Positions 11,420 through 21,706 of a stretch of 64,000 bases of DNA are shown in pieces (the first letter of the stretch is position 1; each line of letters opens with the position of its first letter). A program made the translations under genes and the position numbers. The stretch spans positions 1 through 64,000 of the forward strand of contig JAACJK010000166.1 of assembly GCA_013368325.1 (NCBI GenBank). Reading direction: 5' to 3'. Source of the stretch: Ephemerocybe angulata (taxonomy: Eukaryota; Basidiomycota; Agaricomycetes; Agaricales; Psathyrellaceae). The notes beneath the pieces are model-generated. The model ran no database searches and had not been told where the DNA came from. It saw nothing but the letters and a program-made list of their open reading frames with translations.

Positions 11420-11893
11420 TCATAGCATCCCGCTTCTCAAGGCCTGCATTTGTTTTCAGCAAGATTGTAGTGCATCAGCTGTGGCTGTTTGAGAGGGAAC
11501 GAACCTGTAGCGCTTCTTTGGCTGCCGCTTCCTTCGCGGCATTCTTCTTCTTCGCAATGCCAGTACCTCTCACTGTGCCATTTACTGTATTATGACCATA
11601 AATATGAGTCGCCGGTTTCGAAAAGGAGTAAGGAGACGCACTCTTGCACTCGATCGTCCAAGTCGGATCGTTCTGGGGACCAGCAGCAACCTCTGAGTAA
11701 CTGAGCCAGTCTAATCGGTTTATCTTGGCAAGGTCTTTGTGATAGATCAGTACCTCGTATTTCGCGGGGGCCTCTAGAGGCAGGAAAAGAAGCTCACAGT
11801 TGTGTAGCGCAGTGACTGGGACTTTACAAGATCAAGTGTTAGTATCTGAGGATAAGTGATCAGTTGGCATGCCATAGACGCACTCTCGGGCAT
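11420..11893 (-). CDS. Single-domain dsRNA-binding microprotein, 76 aa
   Basis: Five small exons join in phase: 11884-11893 (10 nt), 11798-11821, 11642-11734, 11505-11584 and 11420-11443, with GT-AG introns; a CTAAC branch point is visible before the second exon. The product starts MPEIPVTALHNYL and is almost entirely one double-stranded-RNA-binding domain. It has the conserved layout L-x-x-Y-L near the start, a GP-x-N-D-P-x-W turn, then INGTVRGTG and IAKKKNAAKEAAAKEAL. The C-terminal K-K-x-x-A-K-x-x-A-A signature of dsRBDs is clear. No enzymatic domain or signal is present. It is paralogous in design to the gene at 13070. Whether it acts in RNA silencing, inhibits it, or does something else cannot be told from sequence. 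Confidence 0.75.
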
Positions 11894-13069
11894 GGCGATA
11901 TTAGAGCGAGAGTAGTGTATGAGATTAGAGACTGCTACACCGTTGAAAGCTGGAAAGTAAGGCTGGGAGAAATGTGTACTGGTACCTCTCTGCGTCTGTT
12001 AGAAGGTACTTTATACCCTTCCTCTCCTGATTACATGTACTCTAAAACTCAGCTAGTACCGGCGATACCAGATATTGGCTGATACCGAGCATGTTCATCA
12101 ACGGGTGTACCATCTAGATCCAATCATCTTACAGATAGGTTTCTCATTATGGAGCTGTGTGCAGTTGCACTTCGTTGATAATACACCGAAAGGCCAGCTT
12201 GGGCTACCGCACCGTCCGAATCACTCGGTCAGCGGGAGTGGGTGCCCATCTGGAACAAGGCAGCGCCTATCCTCTGTGTGCAACCCGGGAATCGCCCAGT
12301 TCGTTGATGGTACACTGCAACTGGCGGGGTTTCAAGAAACGGAGCTCGGGGTGGGACTCAGCTCTTCCTTCTTTCATCAAGTACTTTGTGGTCTACATCA
12401 TTAGACATAAAGTCGGTTGACACCTCTATCAGTCGATACAGATAGATATGTGTACCTCGTCCCCCTTTTTGCGTTGCTAAGTAAGTAATTCCTCGACACA
12501 AATGGATCGTTCCTCACGGAAATAATGCCACTTACATTATATATATCCCTGTCTCCTGACGTGAGTACAACCGCAGAGCCCGACAGCAAAAAAAATACTA
12601 TCCCGGGCCATGAGGTGTCTCTGCTGCGGGCGCAATTTTGAACTGGTCCCACCTCCCGGTAGGCCGAGCTAGTCTCCATGTCATACATGGGAGAGTTGTA
12701 ATGATAATATTCTCACCGGACGCATATCAGGGCTTCTTAATAGGGCTCAGACAGATGCGAAAACCGGCCGGGATTATTTGCCGTCCTTCGCAGCCAAAGG
12801 GCAGATAATTGTACTTGGTTCCTAGGATGTTGGCGTACGCCCTGTCCCCTGTGCTCTCGGCCCTGGTAAAAGTCAAGGAAGCATTAGTGGCGGCTTGCGA
12901 ATACCAGGATTGAGGACACGTTGGTATTCCACATTTGCATCGGCCCGGATTTTGAGGCTGAAACGACGGTCAAAGCAAATAATCATTTTCATGAGAAATC
13001 AATAGATACGATGATGGAAGGGGATGTGAAGCGAGACCAACTCAAGACAGTGGGATGCATCCTGGGCCG
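11894..13069. other. Intergenic spacer, no gene seen
   Basis: No frame with credible exon structure or conserved motif was found on either strand. The first part should contain the promoter of the minus-strand dsRBD gene. A short near-repeat pair (GATACCAG..GGCTGATACC) near 12065 was noted. Confidence 0.4.
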
Positions 13070-13492
13070 TTAAGCAGCCTCCTTAGACTCAGATTCAGCC
13101 GCGAAAAACTTTAAGGCTTCCTCCGCCGCGTTGTCTTTAGCGACGTGCTTGTGCGGCGCTTCCGCCCGTCCTCGTACTTCGCCATCAACTTTGACTGGTG
13201 TTCAATAATGGTATACAAACTGGTCAATGTTAAGAACTCACTCTTGCATACGCATGTCCAAGTCCTGGATGGCCCTGGCCCAGAGTTCCACTCTTCCCAG
13301 CTCAGAGAAGATAGCTTTCCAATCTTTTGGAGGTCTGGATTGAAGGGACATGGCATCAGCGCGAAATTCCCTAATTGATAAAACGAAGCTAGATAAAATT
13401 TGCACATTTGTTCAGTTTGGAGGTTCCTTCTGTCGGAAAGATGAGTAATCTGAGTCGAGCTTTCTGGTGAAGCAGTGCTTACGGTCTGACAT
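13070..13492 (-). CDS. Single-domain dsRNA-binding microprotein, 87 aa
   Basis: Three exons join in phase: 13483-13492 (10 nt, ATG plus two codons and one base), 13242-13370 and 13070-13194 (264 nt). The product starts MSDRNFALMPCP and is one dsRBD with an acidic tail ending SESKEAA. It aligns without gaps over its second half to the neighbour at 11420: KVDGEVRG against KINGTVRG, then HKHVAKDNAAEEAL against KKKNAAKEAAAKEAL. It also shares the L-x-K-I and GP-G-P-x-x-x-W segments. It has fewer lysines in the K-K-x-x-A-K loop (HKHVAK), which may weaken RNA binding. It lies 1.2 kb upstream of the other gene on the same strand. The relation is seen in sequence; the function is inferred from the domain only. 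Confidence 0.7.
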
Positions 13493-16354
13493 AGTATGGA
13501 CGGTTTCTGGAATCACATCTGTCGTCCGTTCAACCAGTGGTCTTATACCCCGTTCACGCTGAGGGAATTCAAATCAAAACGCCAATGCAGATGCAAGACC
13601 TTTGTCGTGTCGTGCTGCTTTCATTTGGAATGTAAGATCGACCAAATGAACGGTGAGTGAAAGGGGAGGGGAACGGAGGAATCATTTCCGTCCACTGCTG
13701 GCGAGTTGGCAAAGACCAGCGCGATAGAGGGGGCTCCAAGAACCTGATACGCGGGGCTGCGGTACGTCAGAGGCACCGTGCACGAACGGTGCGCATAGAG
13801 GCAAGCGGTCTTGTCTCACCTTTTAATGACTTCGTTATCTGAGTAGGGACAGTCTAGGGGCGTATTGTGGCGCAATCATCCGGCAGCCATGACCTGACTT
13901 TGCTTGCTGGGGAAACCTAGGACGAGGAGCTGCGTGTACCAGGCACAGTTAATCGACCGACTGCGACTGGGGAATACCGCCGTCATCCTATCGGGACGGT
14001 CAACCACGAGGCGGGCACGTAACAGGGAAAGGATCGAGCGGTCCCCACTGTATAAGGTTGTAGTGACGACAAAAATGTGTATGCTTCCATGACCGCGCGT
14101 GTGGAGGCGGGTCCAGGCAGTAGAAGGTGGAGGTTGAGGGAGAAGATGGAACGAAACCTACTAGCGCTGGCGAACTCTGGACCAGCTTGCTACGTGCCTT
14201 TGTATGGTACTATTTTGCAGACAGAAGCGTGGAGTCACATTATGTGTGATCGAGGCGAAAGAAGCGCGTCAAGAACATACGGAGAGTTTTGTGTTCTCAC
14301 CGAGAATCCGTTTTCATTTACTTACCCGCGAAGGTTAGGGGTTAATGATTGGCCTGGAATCGAGATTTTCCCCGTCCAAACGGCCGCTTCAACTGCGCTA
14401 AGAGAACCCGTGTTAGAATAAAACAAAATCATTGGCTTATTGAACCTTCGAATTTATTGGAGTGCCGCTGTGAGTCCCCACTGCATCGCCAAACGAACGA
14501 CTGGGCATGTCGAGCGTGGTTAGACTTACAAGGGGAGTCGCATGGGAGGACAGCGTGTAGAGAATGCCCTACACGCGCAGTTGCGTTGGGCATAGCGAAC
14601 TCTACAGTAAGTGTACCACATCGGGGATTAATCCACCGGGACGAGGAGCAGGAGATTCATCACTGTTAGAACGAAAATGAATAGTAAGCTGCGCATCAGG
14701 CGGTAGAACGAGCAGTTCGAATACCTTCCCAAATCGTGCTGGACGATTATAAAGTTTCTACACGTTGAAGCCACGGGGTTTTCTCCCGAGAATATATGCC
14801 TGAACCAGTTTTCATTCTGACGGAGAAAGTGTGCGTCTTCCCGTGGCGTAACTGTTTAGGGATTTCGGAATCGAGGATATGCTGCCGATCACCGAAGTCT
14901 ACAAAACAGAGTTTTTTTTTAACGACTCGAACCAAGTCGGCGCAGAGGCACACAATCGACCGAAACAGCGAAAGCGGAGGCAGTGAGTGTTGAGGAAGGC
15001 TATATCCGTTAGGCAGTTGTCTAGACAAGATTATCACCAAGCTTCTCGAGATCTCTACAGCGCTGAGGTCGCCTAAGAGGATCCACTGCTGACGCTCCAT
15101 TCGGGTTTGCATTGAAACCGAGCTTTCCAGATTTACCGGGGTGAACCTTTGGCCTCGTGGGGCGAGTTGTCATAGATTAGTACGCGCAGTAACGTTGTCA
15201 AATACCGCTACCATAAAGACAGCGAATCACATGGGTCCGAGGGTAGTAGGCTCCTGAGAGGACGCAGACTTTGGGCAGTAAGAAGTCCGAGACCCACGAG
15301 ACACCAGATCTTGAAAATGCATTAACAGGAACACAGACTGATACATGCCTAGACTCGGCACAAAGCTCGCGTCTTATCGAAGTCCTTGTCAACCTTCTTC
15401 ACTCGGCCTGGGCCGAGCGCTGAGCGCTGAGCAAAATGTCTTGCATCAATGTTGTCAATGGCTACATCAGACATACGGGAGCTCAGCATTTTCCAGTTGA
15501 TTAGAATTTGAGTCTACGGGGAGAAAGTAGACTTACATTTGCGTGGGCTTAGCGCGTGTTGCAACACATCAAGGTTACGTATATTTCACGCGGTGGTGGT
15601 GTGTCCTTGACAAGACTACTGAGCCCTCGAAGTCTCGATAGTATAATGATCTTGGCCATAGACATGCACTCGTTACCATAGGTCATCCAATTGGATTATT
15701 AGAAAAATAAAGTGAGCGCCGCAGCGGTAAGGGACGCACCGACCAGCACCTCTGGATTATCATTCACTGACAGCTCGACTAATTGGAAAGTCATGTCACT
15801 TTGAAGATTGATGTGCGGATTTTGGGCCCCTAAGCGGTTTTAAGAGCGGTAGACCTGCAGAGGGAGTTGTGGGCCAGCCAGAGTAGGGTACTGGAGGCAT
15901 TTGAACGACGGATGAAGTGGTTAATGCATGGCGGGAGGAATGCATTGAGCACGATGGGTGAGAGATCTTTGAGCGGAGACAGCTGGGGATCAAAAAGTGG
16001 CGGCAAGTTGCGGGGCCTGGCAAATCATCCCATCAACCACAGCACATTCCATTCCCATCGCCCCTGCTTTCTCATCCTTTGTTGTCGTCGTCGACTGTCC
16101 CCAGAGTTCCATTCCACCGGACGACGTTCTTTCGCGCATTCACTGGGTCACGGTTGCACCACCGTCACCTTCTTACGCATTTTGTTACCGATTAGGGTGC
16201 AACCCCGCGCCTACGTCTTTCCTTTCGATTACACGGTAACCGCCCTGCCACCCCTTGTTCTTCCCTCGTTTCTTACTCGAATCCCCGAAACTCTGGCCAC
16301 AGGTGCTTGTAGGATCCCCAGGAGTTCATTTGTGACATTATATCCGGTTCAACC
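13493..16354. other. 2.9-kb spacer without supported genes
   Basis: Both strands carry short frames up to about 120 codons, but none shows splicing continuity, domain features or typical codon use. The last ~350 bp before 16355 become pyrimidine-rich (CCTTTGTTGTCGTCGTCG and similar), typical of a fungal promoter and 5' leader for the G-beta gene that follows. Confidence 0.45.
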
Positions 16355-17619
16355 ATGTCTCAAAATCAAGGAGATATCCAGGAGCGAATTGCAGCTGCTC
16401 GCAGGGAGGCCGAGAGCTTGAAGGAGAAGATTAGGGCCAAGAAGGAGTCTTCTGCAGATACTAGCTGTAAGTGCGCTCGATCTCGCCTATTTCATACAAG
16501 CTTATCCCGATACCTCAGTGCGAGCAATGGCTGCAGAGGTAGATGCACTCCCACGGATTGTGATGCGCCCTAGAAGAGCCCTTCGAGGCCACCTGGCAAA
16601 GATTTATGCGATGCACTGGGCTGCTGACCGCCGACACCTGGTCTCTGCCTCACAGGACGGAAAGCTTATCGTTTGGGATGCCTATACCACCAACAAAGTC
16701 CACGCCATTCCTCTCCGATCCAGTTGGGTCATGACGTGTGCTTACTCGCCGTCGGGCAACTTCGTCGCTTGCGGTGGTCTCGACAACATCTGTTCCATTT
16801 ACAGCTTGAACAACAACAAGGACGCAACCAACGCAAGGGGCGCCCGGGAACTCAGCGCGCATTCAGGTTATCTCAGCTGTTGCCGATTTATCAACGACCG
16901 TCAAATTGTCACCAGTTCTGGAGATATGACCTGTATGCTCTGGGATATCGAAGCTGGTGTCAGGGTTGTCGAATTCAGCGACCATACTGGTGATGTTATG
17001 AGGTCCGTGTCTCCCCCTAATACCCATCAACTTGGCTAAGGCTAACACTTTGTAGCTTGTCTCTGGCCCCCAACATGAACACCTTCGTTTCTGGTGCTTG
17101 CGATGCTACCGCCAAGCTTTGGGATATTCGAACGGGTCGCGCGACCCAGACCTTTACTGGACATGAATCCGACATCAACGCTGTTTCGTGCGTCCTTCGT
17201 GTACAATCGCACGTGATCTCACTGACCCCCCTGTTATGCAGGTTCTTCCCCAATGGCGACGCTTTCGCAACTGGTTCAGATGATGCTTCGTGCCGCCTCT
17301 TCGATATTCGCGCGGATCGCGAATTGAACACTTTCACCCACGATAACATTCTCTGCGGGATCACGTCCGTCGCTTTCTCAATCTCCGGTCGTATCCTCTT
17401 TGGTGGTTATGATGATTGGACCTGCAATGTTTGGGATACCCTCAAGGGAGAGCGCGTTGGTGTTCTCACTGGCCACGAGAACCGTGTCAGTTGCCTCGGT
17501 GTTAGCGTCGATGGCATGGCACTCTGCACTGGTAGTTGGGACAGCACTCTTCGGGTATGTATTTATCTCCTCGCCTGCCACAACGACTCTCTAACGAAAT
17601 AACATAGGTCTGGGCCTAG
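16355..17619 (+). CDS. Heterotrimeric G-protein beta subunit, 350 aa
   Basis: Five exons join in phase: 16355-16466, 16519-17002, 17056-17187, 17242-17554 and 17608-17619, the last coding only V-W-A and the stop. The N-terminal ~40 residues form the helix that pairs with G-gamma ([19 protein letters not shown]). Seven WD40 blades follow, opening [13 protein letters not shown] and ending STLRVWA, as in fungal and animal G-beta proteins; the length is typical (about 350). It should form the G-beta-gamma dimer at the plasma membrane and relay pheromone/nutrient receptor signals to MAP kinase and cAMP pathways. The final blade is split by an intron three codons before the stop. Identification is very secure; the species-specific gene name is not assigned. 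Confidence 0.97.
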
Positions 17620-18125
17620 AAGAAACACGAAAGCGTGAACCGCTTTCTTTATCCCCCTTCCGTGATTATTCCCCTTTTCGCAGTTGTTAACTGATCTTAT
17701 TACATTTACTGTTTACTCACCTGCCTCGATTTCGGAAGCCCAGAGTCGGTCCTTATTGCTACTTATATCCTTGAAAATTGTTGTAACGACGATCTGGTTC
17801 TTGCTTTTCTCTCTCTCTCTCTCACTCTGTGGTTCTTTACCCTGGTTACCCTTTAGTTCTGCTTCCTCGCTTTCCCTTTTGTCTACTGTTCTTATTTACT
17901 AGCGAATCCTATTATATTCCCGGAATACAGTGTATATTTCCCCATAACCTGTGGCGTATGCACTCTCGGAGATGATCCAATAAACGTGGCAAAGTTGGAA
18001 GGTTCCGTTGATGCCGCCGATTCTGGTGAAGCAACGTCACGACTTCAGGCTTTGCCGCTTTAGAACGCATTCACCTCTGCTATACTCGCTCCCCGGATCC
18101 TTCAGGCTCCCCTTTGCTACAAACC
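17620..18125. other. Spacer between G-beta and the coiled-coil gene
   Basis: T/C-rich 3' sequence of the G-beta gene includes a (CT)n run near 17810-17825 and a CAATAAA polyadenylation-like signal near 17978. The promoter of the next gene must lie in the remainder. No further gene was seen. Confidence 0.5.
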
Positions 18126-21100
18126 ATGTCGGACAACGACCGTGCCGCAAAGGCGGCAAGAGCGAAGGCTCTGGTAAGCTCGACATTATCTGTGACGACC
18201 TTCGGGCTAAGGTTAGTTGTTAGCTCGCCAAAAAGCGCCAACAGAAGAAAGCAGCGGACTCCGTTTCAGGTGCTATTACACCGTCCGCTTCTGCATCTCC
18301 TGCTATACCCGCAAGGGCACTGTCGCCTGCCCCCAGCGAAATAAGCCTTGCACCAGCGACAATAGACGAAGGCAAGCGGGATATTGCCGACGTGTATGTT
18401 CGACGCGACTACTGGCCAGAGCCTTCAGGGTTGACCTAGTTAACCTAGATTCACGCAAGATTCAAGCTCAAACGACTGGATATCATCTCTTCCTCGTGCC
18501 CCTACACCACCATCTCGCGTCACTTCCACCTCTCCCCAGGTACCAAGTAAGCCACCAACGCCTTTGGGAAGCTTAGGACCCACAGTCCCCGCGGACAAAC
18601 CTACCTCGCCGGGTCAGACCGATACTTTACAGGAGAAGATCACACAGCTTGAAACGCTTAACATGAATCTTCAAGCTGAAGCCAAGCGACTCCAGGGGCT
18701 TCTTGAAGGTGAGGGTTACTTTAACTGCATATTCTCCAACTAACAAGGCCCACTGCAGATTCAAGAAAGGCGGAATCTCAACTGGCCGAAGAGCGAGCCA
18801 GAGCAGATAATTGGCAAGCGAAATGTTCAGAGCTGGAGAGGGATAAGGAGTCCGCCTTGGCGGCTGCAGCTAGGCGTTTCCAAGACATCCTAGAAGGTGC
18901 GTCGTTGATGATTGGTGCCAATATCACCCATCGTTGTTAAGATACACCCCTTAGAGTCAAGAAAAACACAATCTCTTCTTTACGAGGAAAAGACTCGAGC
19001 AGATAATCTCCAGAAGAGATACGCCGAGCTCGAAACAGAGAAAGAAACCTCATTGGCGACTGAACGGCAGACGATATCCTTATTGGTTTCTGAGAAAGCG
19101 ACTCTGACTGCTGAGCTTGAGCAACGTGAAGATGCCGAGTCAAGTGCGCGAAAACAATCACTGTGTTAAATCGAGTGCTGATTGCAGAGCAGGACTGCAG
19201 ACAGCAGAAGTCGAGCTGCAGGCTGCTACGGCGCGTTCAGATGACCTTGAGCAGCGGCTGCAAGCAAGCCAGTCGGAAGTGGACGATGCGCTGCATAAGA
19301 TTAATCAATACCAAGGGAAGGAAAAGGAACTGACCGAAAAGTCCCGGGATTTGGTGCGTTCATTACCGTTGACACTTCATGTGACGAGTCTAAAGAGTTT
19401 GAGTGCAGGAAAGGCAACTGCAGGCCTCTACGGTGGCGGCCACCGAGTCGCGCAAAGAGGCAGAGGACGTCAATCGCCGACTGCAGGAGCTAACGGAGCA
19501 GATTCAGACGGATGATCGCGTTGAGAAGCTGGAGCAGTCCTTGAAACATTCGCAAGACCGTGCAGATGAACTCGAATTCCAGCTATCTAAGCTCAGACAG
19601 GTATATTGCGTTCATTTATTGTTTTTCGACAGGGGCCGGTTCTGATTTGTTGACCCAAAAGTCCCAAACGGCTCTGAAAGCCGAGCGAGATGTCCTCAAG
19701 TCTCGATGCCAGACTTTCGAGGCCGAAGAGGAGGGGACCAAGTCCAGAATGGCAGATGCGGAATCGAAACTAAAAGAACTGGGTGACAAGTATGAAGAAG
19801 TCTCAACGGAACGGGAAAGCCTTGCGCAGGAAGCAAGCACAATGCGCGAACACAGCGAGGCTAGCAAGAAGTCGATTTCTGAGCTTCAGGAGAAATTGGT
19901 GCAGGCATCGTCCGCTGTTGCAACACATACGCGGCAGATGCAGGTGTTGCAGAACGAACTCAAGAGTGCAATTAAACGGGCCGAGGAGTCGGAAAGGACG
20001 ACGCGTAATCTCCAGCAGGAGGGCACGAACCTTATGCGTTCCTTGGATGAAATGAGACCCAAGATCGTTGAGCTTACCGACGCTAAGCTTGATCTGTCAG
20101 AGAAGGTGTCAAGTTTGGAACGCGCAATCGCAGACAGGGACCGCACGATCGCGAAGCTGGAGGGATCTCTCGACGAGCTCCAAGACCAGAATGGGGAGAC
20201 TAGCACGAAATTGGAGCAGGCCATTTCATCAAAGGAGAAGGAACACGCAGACCTGCAGACCAGCTTTGCCGAGCTGCAGAAAGGCTATGGGGAACTCCAG
20301 GAGGAGCTCGACACAACATTGGCGAGCCTGAAGACGCTGGAGACTCAACGAGCTGCTCATCACTCGGATATCGCCCGTCGGTTGGAGGAAATTGATCGTT
20401 TGACATCATCTACCCAAAGTCAGGAGGAAGAACTCTCCAACCTTCGACGTGAGTTGGACGAACGTCGCAGAACCCAGGTATGTTGATACTCCCAGATGTT
20501 ATCTGCACCATAACTCAATGAGACTCACCGTTCTGTAGGAGGAAGAAAAAGACCTGCTGGACGATGCACAGGATGAAATGGAGGCGCTGCGCAACGAGCT
20601 CGAAGCGAAGGACCAGGAAATTGAATCGCTCCGCGAGGCCGTGTCCTCGCCTACGCGGACAGACGCCCCTCGGTCGCTCGACGACGAAATTGTTAGCTCC
20701 CTTCGACAACAACACGCCCTCGATCTTTCCAACGCGCAATCTACGATCCGAGCTCTGGAAGACAAAGTGTTCGACGGTGAAGCGAAGGTTCACGCGTTGC
20801 AAAAACAAATATCGGGACTTCAAGACCAGCTCACGCGCGCACAAGCCACACGCCAAGCTCCTCCGAGATCATTCTCGCCAGGTGTTCCTACGCGGCCCTC
20901 GAGTCGTGCCAAGGACCACGACGTTCGACGCTCGGGCTCCAGGCTTGGGCATAACCCGCCCTCTGTGCCGGGCCCGCTTTCTCGGACGGTGTTCGATCAG
21001 GCGTTGTCGAAGGAGACGCTTCACAAGCGCAAAGTCAGCCTGAGCATGTTGAAGGCTCGTATCGAGAGCGAATTATCGGCAGTTTCACCTCATATCCCTT

Positions 21101-21273
21101 CTCGGGTACTGTCTCCCGTGCATTCTCATGATGGGGAGGAGGATGACCACACCTCCCACTCCCTCTCTCACCCACACCCACATTCGCATCCGGTTGTTCA
21201 CAGGCCTCAATTCTTGGACGAATCGCATGTGTTCTGGTGTAACTCGTGCTCAGGAGATCTAGTTATTCTGTAG
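18126..21273 (+). CDS. Long coiled-coil protein with Cys-containing tail, 902 aa
   Basis: Nine exons join in phase: 18126-18173, 18224-18393, 18449-18708, 18759-18896, 18955-19138, 19188-19353, 19409-19600, 19662-20477 and 20539-21273 (2709 nt). The N-terminus MSDNDRAAKAARAKAL plus LAKKRQQKK is a basic helix. A Ser/Pro-rich segment follows, then about 600 residues of heptad-type Glu/Lys/Leu coiled coil, a Ser/Arg/Pro-rich region, a conserved-looking KRKVSLSMLKARIESEL helix, a His-rich stretch, and a tail FWCNSCSGDLVIL. The layout (basic N-terminus, long rod, conserved tail) resembles golgins and vesicle tethers, but no GRIP or GRAB domain was recognised, so the tether idea is only inference. 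Confidence 0.85.
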
Positions 21274-21706
21274 GGGAGATCGGTGTCGTTTCCAGGCAGG
21301 CGTGAGGGTCAGGGGAGGCAATGTCTGTTTCCGTTGCTCTGATATGAAAACGTCTCTGATTGGTCTGGATGAAAGAGAGTGGCCGACATTGTGACGTTGT
21401 GTCCTGGCTATGGCTAGTACAGAATACAGTTGTTATATATGTACATCTGTAGAATATTTAATGGAAATTGGATCTGAGGAGGATGCATGATGAAGGAAAG
21501 CGGTTGAAGCAACATGTATGATGTTATGGCTTACTAATTGAGTGAGAGATGAATTCGAAGCCTGACAGAAAGTCAGTAGTTACAGGCAAAAAGGAAAGAT
21601 GTACCACAAGCCCCGGGAATAGATAAGAAATTAGAGGGTACAGTAGGTATGAATAAATTAGTTATACAATGCATTAAGATATCATGAAAGATGGAAGAGT
21701 CAATGT
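21274..21706. other. Convergent 3' spacer
   Basis: This AT-richer 433 bp lies between two convergent genes and presumably holds both 3' untranslated regions. No gene was seen. Confidence 0.5.
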
